Positions 35,732 through 44,014 of a stretch of 64,000 nucleotides of DNA are shown here, piece after piece (position 1 is the first letter of the stretch; every line of letters begins with the position of its first letter). A model generated the notes under the pieces. It was given only the letters and a program-made list of their open reading frames with translations. It was not told where the DNA came from and searched no databases. Source of the stretch: JBARKJ01 sp963698885 (GTDB lineage Bacteria; Nitrospirota; JACRHJ01); the NCBI GenBank assembly GCA_963698885.1, contig CAVOSJ010000002.1, positions 369,169 to 433,168 of the forward strand, read 5' to 3'. Both the position numbers and the translations under genes were made by a program.

Positions 35732-36334
35732 ATGGCAAGGGAAAAGGCGTTGAGTCATGGCGGGGAAGGGTTAGGAAGCGCGGGCACTACCGTAAAAGGA
35801 GAGATTGCATCCAGCCTGCGAGGACTGAACGAGATTGAGGCGGAGATTGTAAGCCTTGTCCGCGATACAGTTTCAAATACGCTCAAAGCGACCGGCGCGG
35901 TGGCGGATGAAGCCGTGAAGGTGACAGCGGATGTCCTGAAAGGCGCGATACAGGCTTCAGAGGAAGTGGGCGCGAACCTTATCAACAGCACGAGAAACGT
36001 CGCTAAAGGCGCTGTTATGGGGATAAGCGATGTAAGCGGCGACGTCATTACGGCTGCAAGCCAGACCGCAAAAGGAGCGGTTAAAGGAGCCGCCGATGTC
36101 GGAGCAGACGTTGCGGTTGTGGCAAAAAGTGCGGTAGACGGCGTTATCGAGGGTGCCAGTGAAATAGGCGGGAACGTGGTAGGCGTTGCTGTTTCGGCGG
36201 TGCGCGGCGCAATCGAGGCCGCGGGCTCGATCGGAAATACTGCCGTAGCCGCCGTACGGGACATACTCGTCGGAGTGGAGGGCAGCGTAAAAGAGGTAGC
36301 CAGCGCGGCGATTCCTAAGAGGAAAGTCGCATAA
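35732..36334 (+). CDS. Amphipathic 22-residue-repeat protein
   Basis: A 200-residue Ala/Val/Gly-rich protein behind AAGGAGGG. From about residue 48 to the end it consists of an exact 22-residue repeat. The anchors KGAI (70), KGAV (92), KGAV (114), DGVI (136), RGAI (158) and VGVE (180) are each followed by an EVG/DVG/EIG-type turn. The pattern gives amphipathic helices like LEA proteins, phasins or apolipoproteins that coat membranes or storage granules. There is no signal peptide, so it is cytosolic. A ParA-type ATPase follows after 14 bases. The 200 bases upstream hold only promoter-like sequence. Confidence 0.75.
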   Translation: MAREKALSHGGEGLGSAGTTVKGEIASSLRGLNEIEAEIVSLVRDTVSNTLKATGAVADEAVKVTADVLKGAIQASEEVGANLINSTRNVAKGAVMGISDVSGDVITAASQTAKGAVKGAADVGADVAVVAKSAVDGVIEGASEIGGNVVGVAVSAVRGAIEAAGSIGNTAVAAVRDILVGVEGSVKEVASAAIPKRKVA

Positions 36335-36348
36335 ACGGGACGCGGACA

Positions 36349-37122
36349 GTGCGGGTCATAGCCTTAGTGAACCTGAAGGGTGGTGTAGGTAAAACTACAA
36401 CCACGGTAAATATAGGCGCCGGGCTCAGGCAGTTGGGTAAAAAAATCCTTCTGGTCGACCTCGACCCGCAGGCGCAGCTGACCTATTCGCTTGGTATTCC
36501 GGCCCATGAGCTAAAACTGACTGTTTACGAGCTTTTGAAGGGCGAAACAAAACTGGATAAAGTGGTTTTTAAGCGTAAAATCCCGGATTCCAGTTCGTTT
36601 ATCGATGTTATCCCTTCAAGCATAAACCTCTCGGGGGCGGAAATAGAGCTATCCGGGATGGCGGGAAGGGAGTTTTTACTCAAAGAAATTCTGGAAGGGC
36701 TCGCTGGATACGATTACGTGCTTATGGACTGCCCCCCGAGCCTTGGCGTCCTCACGCTTAACGCCCTCACATCCGCGCAAGAAGCGTTCATCCCGTTGCA
36801 GACGGAGTACCTGGCGTTGCAGGGCATGGCCAAGCTGGTGGAAACGGTCCAGCTTGTAAAGCGGCGATTAAACCCGGGGCTTGATATAACAGGCATAATA
36901 GGTACGCGGTTCCATCGCCGTAAAAAACTAAACCAGGAAGTAGTGGAGAAAATCAAGGAGAGTTTCGGCAACAAGCTCTTTGGTACTCTCATAAGAGATA
37001 ATATAGCCTTGGCCGAGGCCCCGAGTTTCGGAAAGACTATATTTGAATACAGACCTGGAAGCGCCGGGGCGGAAGACTATATGAACCTTTGCAAGGAAAT
37101 TTTACAACGGGGTAAGCCATGA
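36349..37122 (+). CDS. ParA/Soj-type partition ATPase
   Basis: A 257-residue Walker-type ATPase. It has the deviant Walker A KGGVGKTTTT (residues 10-19), VDLDPQAQLTYSLGI (A'), DYVLMDCPPSLGVLTLNAL (B), and a basic patch HRRKKLNQEV for DNA binding. The GTG start is 14 bases after the repeat-protein gene, and its stop overlaps the next gene (ATGA). No ParB is present, so this is an orphan ParA of the kind that positions cargo on the nucleoid. Confidence 0.9.
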   Translation: MRVIALVNLKGGVGKTTTTVNIGAGLRQLGKKILLVDLDPQAQLTYSLGIPAHELKLTVYELLKGETKLDKVVFKRKIPDSSSFIDVIPSSINLSGAEIELSGMAGREFLLKEILEGLAGYDYVLMDCPPSLGVLTLNALTSAQEAFIPLQTEYLALQGMAKLVETVQLVKRRLNPGLDITGIIGTRFHRRKKLNQEVVEKIKESFGNKLFGTLIRDNIALAEAPSFGKTIFEYRPGSAGAEDYMNLCKEILQRGKP

Positions 37123-37502
37123 CGGATAAAGCACGGTTGGGTAAGGACCCTTTCAAGGCTTCCGGTATTAATACACTCATCCAGGATACAAGGGAAGAGG
37201 GTGCTCATTTGATGATGAAGAGGTGGGAATATAAAGAGGTCCTGTCTTACGAGGGATTTATAAACATCGGAATGGGCGAGGAAGAATTCAGGAAGCTCGC
37301 GAAAGATGCATCCCACTGGATAACCAGCTCACGGAATATTGCAATCAAGGCCATCGGCAAATTCAAGGATAAAGGGCAGGTAAGCGAACTGCCGGATTAT
37401 ATTAACGCTCTCGGCGCGGAGGGATGGGAGCTTGTCAGCGTCATATACGAACCCAAAGGGGAGTTGTTAAAGCTGTTCTTTAAACGCCCAATTGCCGGAT
37501 AA
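37119..37502 (+). CDS. ParA-partner protein with DUF4177-like domain
   Basis: A 127-residue protein translationally coupled to ParA. The N-terminal 30 residues (KARLGKDPFKASGINTLIQD) are basic and probably extended; ParA-activating peptides of ParB- and MinD-type partners have this character. The remainder (RWEYKEVLSYEG, then ALGAEGWELVSVIYEPKG and FKRPI) matches the small DUF4177 fold. This is likely the ATPase activator or cargo adaptor. The interpretation is inferred from position and composition. Confidence 0.68.
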   Translation: MTDKARLGKDPFKASGINTLIQDTREEGAHLMMKRWEYKEVLSYEGFINIGMGEEEFRKLAKDASHWITSSRNIAIKAIGKFKDKGQVSELPDYINALGAEGWELVSVIYEPKGELLKLFFKRPIAG

Positions 37503-37661
37503 GCGCAACCGGAATGATTTCCGGCCTTCAACTGAACATGAGCGGCGTCGCTGTCCAAGCGATGCCCTGCCAAATTCCTCCAAGTCAAGCAACGCCACCA
37601 TTGAATTCAGGGTTGCGCCAACGAAACTCTCTCTTCCTTCCGTCTAAATCTTAAAGGTATT

Positions 37662-37704
37662 TTAACTTCTCTTTAACTTATCTGTAACTTCCGGGAATTA
37701 TACT
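37662..37704 (+). promoter_or_regulatory. Pho-box-like promoter of the phosphoesterase gene
   Basis: TTAAC 37662, TTAAC 37673 and GTAAC 37684, each 11 bases apart, then TATACT at 37699. The third site to the -10 is 15 bases, exactly as upstream of the DUF3047 gene. The matched positions include TAACTTCC and the following ATTAT. The interval 37503-37661 holds no gene. Confidence 0.65.
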
Positions 37705-37794
37705 TTAACCAATTCCGCGTACATATCAAATCCGGAAGGGAGCCTTATGTTATGGGAGCCTTATGTGCTATCACACAATCATAAGGAGGTAATC

Positions 37795-39841
37795 GTGAGG
37801 CTATTTAAGAAGACTTGTTTTGCCTTGGCCATTGCGGCAGTCTTTCAGGCCGCTTTTATCCAGGCCGGGTGCGCCGGGACGACTATGCCGACTGTAACGG
37901 CACAGCCTAATGTCGGGTCCGATGTTCAGCCTTATTTCATAAAGCCGACCGCGACCCCCAAACTTTCGAAGAAGCAGATTCAGGCCCTGTTGCGGGAAAA
38001 AATCAAGTATGTTTTTGTAATATTCAACGAGAACCACTCGTTTGACAACGAGTTCGGCACATTTCCGGGTGTCAACGGCATATACTCCGACGGCGTAAAA
38101 CCCCGTTCCGCCCAGAACACGCCCGGCTATTTCCAGAATTATACGGGCGCAAATGGGGTCGTTCAGGTTACGCCGTTCAGGATCGGGCCCGACCAGAACG
38201 CCACCGTCGTAGACAGCGTGGACCACTCGCACACCGGACTCGCGACCAAGATGCATATCGTAAAGGGCAAGCCCACGATGAATAAATACGCCTACCGCGA
38301 ATACAGCCGCTTCGCTTCGTTGGGCGGTGCGGCCAACATTGCCAAGGGCACACAGTTCGCCAGACTCGTGATGTCGCATATCGACGGCGACACTATTCCG
38401 TTCTTCTGGCAGTGGGCCAGCCGCTTCACGATATTCGACAACATCTTTGCGACGGAAGACACGCCCTCCACCCCGAACGCGGTGGCGATGATAGCGGGCC
38501 AGTCGGGTGAAACCCAGTGGGTCAAACACGGCCCGAACGGCCAAAAATATGTTATTGGCCAACACCTCCAGCTATTCTACCCAGGGGCCGCCGCTGGTGA
38601 ACGACCCGCAGCCCTTCTACGGTTCCCAGTTCGATAATACGACGGGCATTAACAGGCAGCCCGCCGGACCGAAAGAGAGTTACGCCAATAACAATATCGC
38701 CTCTAACCTGACCTTCGCCACTGTGCCGCTCACCTGTATGGGAAGCGATATTAACACCGCGGCGGGGGTGGCTGGGAACCTGAACCCTGCTTTCGACCTG
38801 CCCGACATCCAGCAGGACATCGCGTACATTGCCAAACTCGCGACTACGCCGGTCAACTGGCGCTGGTACCAGGAAGGTTACGACCTCGAATCCACCGATG
38901 CGGGCGGCGTCGACTCGCATAATTCTTACGTCAGCCATCACCAGGGGCCGCAGTACTTCGGTTATCTCGCAAACACTCCGCCGCTGCGCCAGCACTTACG
39001 CGGCATGACCGATTTCTTCACGGATATGGGGGCTGTAACTGCAGATAATCCATTGCCCGCGGGCGTGTACTACATCCGGGGCGGCTACACGAACCAGATG
39101 GGGCTGCTGCCTCCTATCACTAACCCCGCCACGCCAGCAGGCGAGATCACGGCAATTGACGCGGCCAAAGCCGGAGACGACGACCACCCCAGCTACTCCG
39201 ACCGGCAGTTAAGCGAGGCGATGGCCGCCCGCGCGATTAACATCATCGCAAGGAATCCGGAGATCTGGAGCCAGTGCGCAATCATCATCACCTATGATGA
39301 GTCGGACGGCTTCTACGACCACGTGCCGCCGCGCATCCTCTCGTACGGCCCAGACGGCCTTCCGCAGTCCCGAGGCGCGCGCGTGCCGCTGATATTGATC
39401 TCGCCCTTCGCGCGTACGCACGCCGTCTCGCACGCTGAAGGCGACCACAACTCCGTAATAGAAACCATCAATTCGATCTTCGGCCTGCCCGCTCTCGCCA
39501 GCCTGCCCGACGAGGCGCAGGCGCTCAAGGCCGGCAATTCCAAGGCGTTCAACCAGTTCGGCCCGAAAGGCTTCAAGCAGAAGTATCTCGGACCGCGCGA
39601 TATCAACTCGCCGATTACGGACAGTCTTTTGTCTGGTTTCGAGCCTGGACGCCTGACGGGCGATGAGCCGCTGCTGCCGTCCTTTCTTGCGACAATTCCC
39701 GACCAGTTCGTGAATTCGCTGCCGCACTACGGCGGACAAGGCAACTCCGTGGTCGGGATCGTCCCGACGGACCAGGGACTAAACGACACACCTCCCGCAG
39801 GCTTTAATCCGCTGCCGAGCACTTATCCCGCCGCAAACTGA
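37795..39841 (+). CDS. Secreted phosphoesterase (phospholipase C / acid phosphatase family), one frameshift
   Basis: About 681 residues when one base is removed. The GTG start at 37795 has a perfect AAGGAGGT. The signal peptide ends in a lipobox-like IQAGCAG. The alkaline-phosphatase-superfamily fold shows NENHSFDNEFGTFPG (metal ligands), SHTGLATKMH, HIDGDTIPFFWQWASRFTIF, ITYDESDGFYDHVPP and AEGDHNSVIETINSIFG. An extra A in the run at about 38546-38550 splits the frame after HGPNGQ. A Pho-box-like promoter precedes it, which fits a role in scavenging phosphate from esters. Confidence 0.85.
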
Positions 39842-39856
39842 GAACGTAAGGATTAA

Positions 39857-39886
39857 AGGGCGCGCCCGTGCGGCGCGCCCTGTTTT
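39857..39886 (+). terminator. Hairpin after the phosphoesterase gene
   Basis: A 10-bp GC stem (AGGGCGCGCC / GGCGCGCCCT) followed by GTTTTT. It lies only 16 bases after the phosphoesterase stop and before the ribosome site of the solute-binding gene, so it may reduce rather than block expression of the latter. Confidence 0.75.
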
Positions 39887-39905
39887 TAATAATAGGAGGA
39901 TATTC

Positions 39906-40889
39906 ATGTTCATGCGTTTCCTGCCTGTCTTATTAATCCTGATGACATTATTTTCCTCGGTTTCGGATGCCTTGGCTGGTTCAGTCCTCGAACGCATTAA
40001 GGCGCGCGGCTTCATCCGTAGCGGCAGCGTAGAGAGGCCAGGGCTTGCGTATGCCAACGGCCACGGACACTGCAGCGGCCTCAATGTTGATATCTGCCGT
40101 GCAATTGCCGCCGCCGTGCTCGGCTCTCCCGATAAAATCGAATATCATCTATATAAGACGCCGAAGGATTTCGACGCCGTGCGCAGCCAACAGGACGACG
40201 TTTACTTTCTTGCAGGCTCAGAAATAGCCGAGCAGAAACTTGCAGGCAAGGTACTGCCCGGTCCCACGGTATTCGTGGAATCCCTTGCTGTCATGGTCCC
40301 GACCACTTCGGGTGCGCAACACCTTGGCGACCTTGCAGGTGACAGCATATGTTTCTTAATCGGCAGTCCGGAAGAGCGGAGTCTTGAGAATTATTTTGAG
40401 TGCCTGAATAAAAACTGGCTGCGCCGACCATTTTCCGAGGAGGGTGAGATGGCTGATGCCTATAACGCGCAGAATGCCCATGCAATCGCCGGTGAGCTCA
40501 CAAACCTCGCATTAATGCGCCTTAAGCCGGGTGTGAAGGGAATGTCGAGCCGTATCCTGCCGGAGCCGCTGGCGGCATTCCCGGTAATGGCCGCGACCGG
40601 GACCGAAGACGCGCAGTGGTCCGCAATAGTCGCGTGGACGGTGCACGCGCTGGTCAGCGCGGAAAGGCCGGAAACCCGGTGGTATGCGGGCGGCGTCCAG
40701 GCGATGCCAATCACTGCAAAGGAATTGGGTCTCGACAGGGATTGGCAGAGCCGGGTCATCGCTGCCGTCGGCAATTACGGAGACATCTTTGACCGCAATA
40801 TAGGAAAGAATTCCCCGCTCAAACTTGATCGCGGCCTTAACGCGAATCAGCTCAATGGTGGATTGTTCCTTAGCCCGTTCATCGAGTGA
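39906..40889 (+). CDS. Periplasmic amino-acid-type solute-binding protein
   Basis: A 327-residue family-3 binding protein with a signal peptide to about residue 24 (DALAGS) and an AGGAGG ribosome site. ERIKARGFIRSGSVERPGLA opens the first lobe, and GLNVDICRAIAAAVLG is the usual continuation. No permease or ATPase gene is adjacent, so it either feeds a transporter encoded elsewhere or has a sensory or other role. It is downstream of the phosphoesterase and possibly co-transcribed past a hairpin. Confidence 0.85.
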   Translation: MFMRFLPVLLILMTLFSSVSDALAGSVLERIKARGFIRSGSVERPGLAYANGHGHCSGLNVDICRAIAAAVLGSPDKIEYHLYKTPKDFDAVRSQQDDVYFLAGSEIAEQKLAGKVLPGPTVFVESLAVMVPTTSGAQHLGDLAGDSICFLIGSPEERSLENYFECLNKNWLRRPFSEEGEMADAYNAQNAHAIAGELTNLALMRLKPGVKGMSSRILPEPLAAFPVMAATGTEDAQWSAIVAWTVHALVSAERPETRWYAGGVQAMPITAKELGLDRDWQSRVIAAVGNYGDIFDRNIGKNSPLKLDRGLNANQLNGGLFLSPFIE

Positions 40890-40955
40890 CGAAAAAAGAA
40901 AGGGCTCAGCAATGAATTTAATTAATATGAGGAGAGCTAACTCACTGAAAAGGTT

Positions 40956-41010
40956 TGGTGCCGGCGGCCGGGATCGCACCGGCACAAGGTTGACCTTACT
41001 GGATTTTGAG
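40956..41010 (-). tRNA. 3' half of a tRNA-Leu (CAA-like), remnant
   Basis: Read on the minus strand, the segment has an encoded CCA, an acceptor 3' strand CGCCGGC and a perfect 5-bp T stem (GCCGG/CCGGC). The loop TGCGATC has one mismatch to TTCGA. A long Leu/Ser-type variable arm and an anticodon loop CTCAAAA with stem TCCAG complete it. The 5' anticodon strand does not pair and no D arm or acceptor 5' strand follows, so it is a fragment that ends at the anticodon loop. Such 3' halves are typical attachment-site duplications of integrating elements. Confidence 0.6.
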
Positions 41011-41039
41011 TACTAAAAAGTGTTCTAAGTGGTAATTCT

Positions 41040-41093
41040 AAAAGCCCTTGATTTCAAAGGATTTCTCTTTTGATTCAAGGGCTTTTCTTTTTA
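41040..41093 (+). terminator. Terminator-like hairpin near the tRNA remnant
   Basis: A 12-bp stem AAAAGCCCTTGA / TCAAGGGCTTTT around a 23-base loop, followed by CTTTTTATT. The stretch 41094-41423 has no supportable gene beyond a possible N-terminal extension of the efflux factor. Confidence 0.7.
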
Positions 41094-41423
41094 TTCCTAT
41101 TGTTGCTACAGGTTGCTACTGATTGTTATTGATTGAAGGCGAGGGTTACAAAAAAGGTTACATGAATCTGAAAGTACGTCTATAGCCAGTGCCGTCACTA
41201 TGCTGCCTTTGAATAAATCAGCGAATCCTCATAACATGGAAAGGCATGGTGGTTTTGACAGCACATAAGTATCTGTTATGCTTTGATAAGTATATTTTGC
41301 AGCGGCGGCCGAAAGGAACCAGATACGAATCACTTGAAGAGTTGGAGTGCACATATCATCGAAGAAAAATTCGACGAGGCCCAGGAAAAACCGGACGCTC
41401 TACAGGTCCGTAAATCGGCACCC

Positions 41424-42899
41424 ATGCTGCGCGGCGGTTTGTCGACGTTGATCAGCTTGACCGTTATCTGCGTTGTTCTGTCCGCATGTTCAGTAGGACC
41501 TGATTATCGTCGCCCCGATCTCCCTGATGTGAAGCACTACACGCCGACCGAACTGCCGGAGACTACCGCTGCTTCCCCTGTAACGGGAGGCGAAGCACAG
41601 CGCTTCGTACTCGGACAGGAAATCCAAGCAGAGTGGTGGAATCTGTTCCATTCCGAAGCACTGGACGGTTTGATTCATCTGGCCCTGACGAAGAACCCTA
41701 CCCTTGAGGCTGCGAAGGCAAGGCTGAGAGAAGCGCAAGAGAATTGGCGAGCCGAAGCCGGATCGCTCTACCCGAGTGTTGACGCGAACGCATCGGCAGG
41801 GCGTCAAAAAATATCAGGTGCCTCGTTCGGTCAGCCCGGCGGCAGCTTCAGTCCCTTCAACCTTTTCAACGCCTCGGTAAATGTTACGTATTCGCTCGAT
41901 ATTTTCGGAGGCACGCGGCGGGAGTTGGAGGCCCTTCAGGCTCAGGTAGACTACGAGAGATTCCAGGTGGAGGCCGCCTATCTCTCGCTTACTGCCAATA
42001 TCGTCACTACCGCGGAGAAGGAGGCGTCGCTACGCGCGCAGATAAAGACGACTCAGGAGATAATGGCCATCCAGGAGAAAGAGCTTGAGCTTGTAAAAAA
42101 ACAGCATGAACTCGGAAGCGCGTCGCTTTCCGACGTGTACGCGCAGTACTCGCAACTCGCTCGCACAAAGACGACGCTCCCGCCTCTCGAAAAGGAGCTC
42201 GCATTCACACGCCACCAGTTGGCCGTGCTCGCGGGGCTGTTCCCCGAGAAGGCCGGCATGCTGCCCGAGTTCGACCTGGACTCCCAGCAGCTGCCGCGCG
42301 AGCTTCCCGTCAGCCTGCCTTCCACGCTGGCGCGGAACCGTCCGGACATCGCGGCGTCGGAGGCGCTCCTGCACGCGGCAAGCGCAAAGGTCGGCGTCGC
42401 GACGGCAGACCTCTACCCGAAGGTAACACTGACCGGGAGCTACGGGACGGAATCGGTGAAGCTGGAAAACCTTTTTTCTCCCGGGGCGGTGGTCTGGAGT
42501 ATCGGCGCGGGGCTTCTCCAGCCCGTGTTCCGGGGCGGCGAGCTCAGGGCAAAGAAGCGCTCAGCCGTGGCCGCGTATGACCAGGCGGAGGCGAACTACC
42601 GCGAGACCGTCTTCCAGTCGTTCAGGGAAGTGGCGGACGCACTCCGCGCGCTGGAGGACGACGCGCGCGCTCTCAAGGCGCAGTCGGAGGCAGAGACGGG
42701 GGCAAGACTGCTCCTCGACCTTACGCAAAGGCAGTTTAAGCTTGGCGCGGCAAACTACCTCTCGCTTTTGAACGCCCAGAGGGATTACCAGCTGGCGCGG
42801 ATGGGCCTCGTGCAGGCCGAGGCCGCGCGCTTCGCCGATACGGCCGCTCTTTTTCAGGCCATGGGCGGCGGGTGGCAGAAAGGAGCCGATCAGCCGTGA
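41424..42899 (+). CDS. Outer-membrane efflux lipoprotein (NodT/OprM family)
   Basis: A 491-residue outer-membrane channel of a tripartite RND pump. From the ATG at 41424 it has a signal peptide with lipobox VVLSAC and SVGPDYRRPDLP, the standard NodT opening. Two OEP repeats follow: WWNLFHSEALDGLIHLALTK for the first, and DIAASEALLHAASAKVGVA, then YPKVTLTGSYG, for the second. The frame is open upstream to 41283, but that part lacks a signal peptide. Its stop overlaps the adaptor start (GTGA). Confidence 0.9.
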   Translation: MLRGGLSTLISLTVICVVLSACSVGPDYRRPDLPDVKHYTPTELPETTAASPVTGGEAQRFVLGQEIQAEWWNLFHSEALDGLIHLALTKNPTLEAAKARLREAQENWRAEAGSLYPSVDANASAGRQKISGASFGQPGGSFSPFNLFNASVNVTYSLDIFGGTRRELEALQAQVDYERFQVEAAYLSLTANIVTTAEKEASLRAQIKTTQEIMAIQEKELELVKKQHELGSASLSDVYAQYSQLARTKTTLPPLEKELAFTRHQLAVLAGLFPEKAGMLPEFDLDSQQLPRELPVSLPSTLARNRPDIAASEALLHAASAKVGVATADLYPKVTLTGSYGTESVKLENLFSPGAVVWSIGAGLLQPVFRGGELRAKKRSAVAAYDQAEANYRETVFQSFREVADALRALEDDARALKAQSEAETGARLLLDLTQRQFKLGAANYLSLLNAQRDYQLARMGLVQAEAARFADTAALFQAMGGGWQKGADQP

Positions 42900-44011
42900 A
42901 GAAACGCATTATGTTCGCCATCCTGGGCCTGGCTGTCATCATCGCCGCGCTGGCGGTCATCAAGGCCTTGCAGATCCGGGCGATGGTCGAGCATGGCAAG
43001 CATTTCGTTCCTCCGCCCGAGACGGTAACAACGGCCAAGGCCAAGCCCGAATCTTGGGAGACGGCCCTGACAGCGGTCGGAACGTTGACCGCCGTCCAGG
43101 GGGTTAACGTTGCTGCGGAGCTGGCAGGGAAGGTCGTGGACATCGCCTTTAAGCCTGGATCGAGAGTGAAGAAGGGGGGCCTGTTGATTCGCCAGGACAC
43201 GAGTTCGGAAGAGGCTCAGCTCCCAGGCGCCGTGGCCCAGGTGAACCTTACGAAGACCGTTCTCGAACGCGACGGAAAGCTGCTGGCGGAGCAGATCATT
43301 TCTCAGGCCGACTACGACGCCGCTGTCGCCAGCCACAAGCAGGCTATTGCGCAGGCCGATTCTATACGCGCCACCATCGGCAAGAAGACAATCCGCGCCC
43401 CTTTCAGCGGCCGCATCGGCATCCGGCAGGTAAACCTCGGACAGACCCTGCGCGAAGGAGACCAGATCGTCACGCTGCAATCCCTCGATCCTATATATGT
43501 CAACTTCGCCCTTCCCCAGCAGCAGATTGCCAAATTGCGCCTTGGCCTGCCGACCCGGGTGACGTGCGATGCCCTGCCCGGGCTGGCGATTGAGGGACAA
43601 ATCACGTCCATAAATCCGCTGGTGGACGCCGACACTCGCAACATCCAGTTGCAGGCGACCGTGGCAAACCCGGCGGAGAAGCTCCTGCCCGGGATGTTCG
43701 TCAACGCGGCGGTCGGACTCCCGGTCCGGCAAGAGGTGCTTGTCATTCCTGCCACCTCCGTGCTTTACGCCCCCTACGGCGATTCAGTCTTCGTCGTCGA
43801 TGACGACAGGAAGGGAGGGAAGATGCTGCGGCAGCAGTTCGTGCGTCTGGGCGAGAATCGCGGCGACTTCATTGTCGTCGCCCACGGGCTGAAGGATGGG
43901 GAGAACGTTGTCAGCTCCGGCGTCTTCAAACTTCGAAACGGCCAGGCGGTGGTGGTCGATAACCGGCTCGTCCCGCAGTTCAAACAAAGCCCCAGACCCG
44001 AAAACAACTGA
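42896..44011 (+). CDS. RND efflux periplasmic adaptor
   Basis: A 371-residue membrane-fusion protein. The GTG at 42896 has AAAGGAG before it and overlaps the previous stop; an upstream GTG at 42872 is less likely. It has one membrane anchor, then a lipoyl half AELAGKVVDIAFKPGSRVKK, a short helical hairpin, the second half IRAPFSGRIGIRQVNLGQTL, and a beta-barrel (DPIYVNFALPQQQIAKL). The membrane-proximal domain ends in NGQAVVVDN. It is closest in style to MexH/AcrA-type adaptors. Confidence 0.92.
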   Translation: MKKRIMFAILGLAVIIAALAVIKALQIRAMVEHGKHFVPPPETVTTAKAKPESWETALTAVGTLTAVQGVNVAAELAGKVVDIAFKPGSRVKKGGLLIRQDTSSEEAQLPGAVAQVNLTKTVLERDGKLLAEQIISQADYDAAVASHKQAIAQADSIRATIGKKTIRAPFSGRIGIRQVNLGQTLREGDQIVTLQSLDPIYVNFALPQQQIAKLRLGLPTRVTCDALPGLAIEGQITSINPLVDADTRNIQLQATVANPAEKLLPGMFVNAAVGLPVRQEVLVIPATSVLYAPYGDSVFVVDDDRKGGKMLRQQFVRLGENRGDFIVVAHGLKDGENVVSSGVFKLRNGQAVVVDNRLVPQFKQSPRPENN

Positions 44012-44014
44012 CCT

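Noticed and set aside
36349..37502. Chromosome or plasmid partition locus (ParABS)
   Set aside because: No ParB with HTH domain and no parS-like repeated palindrome nearby; replication genes are absent.
35732..37502. Carboxysome-positioning McdAB locus
   Set aside because: No carboxysome or shell-protein genes in the window, and the third gene has a DUF4177-like domain instead of McdB features.
42890..43732. Long open frame (280 codons) on the minus strand inside the RND adaptor gene
   Set aside because: Antisense to a clearly conserved gene, composition typical of GC-rich shadow frames, no ribosome site.
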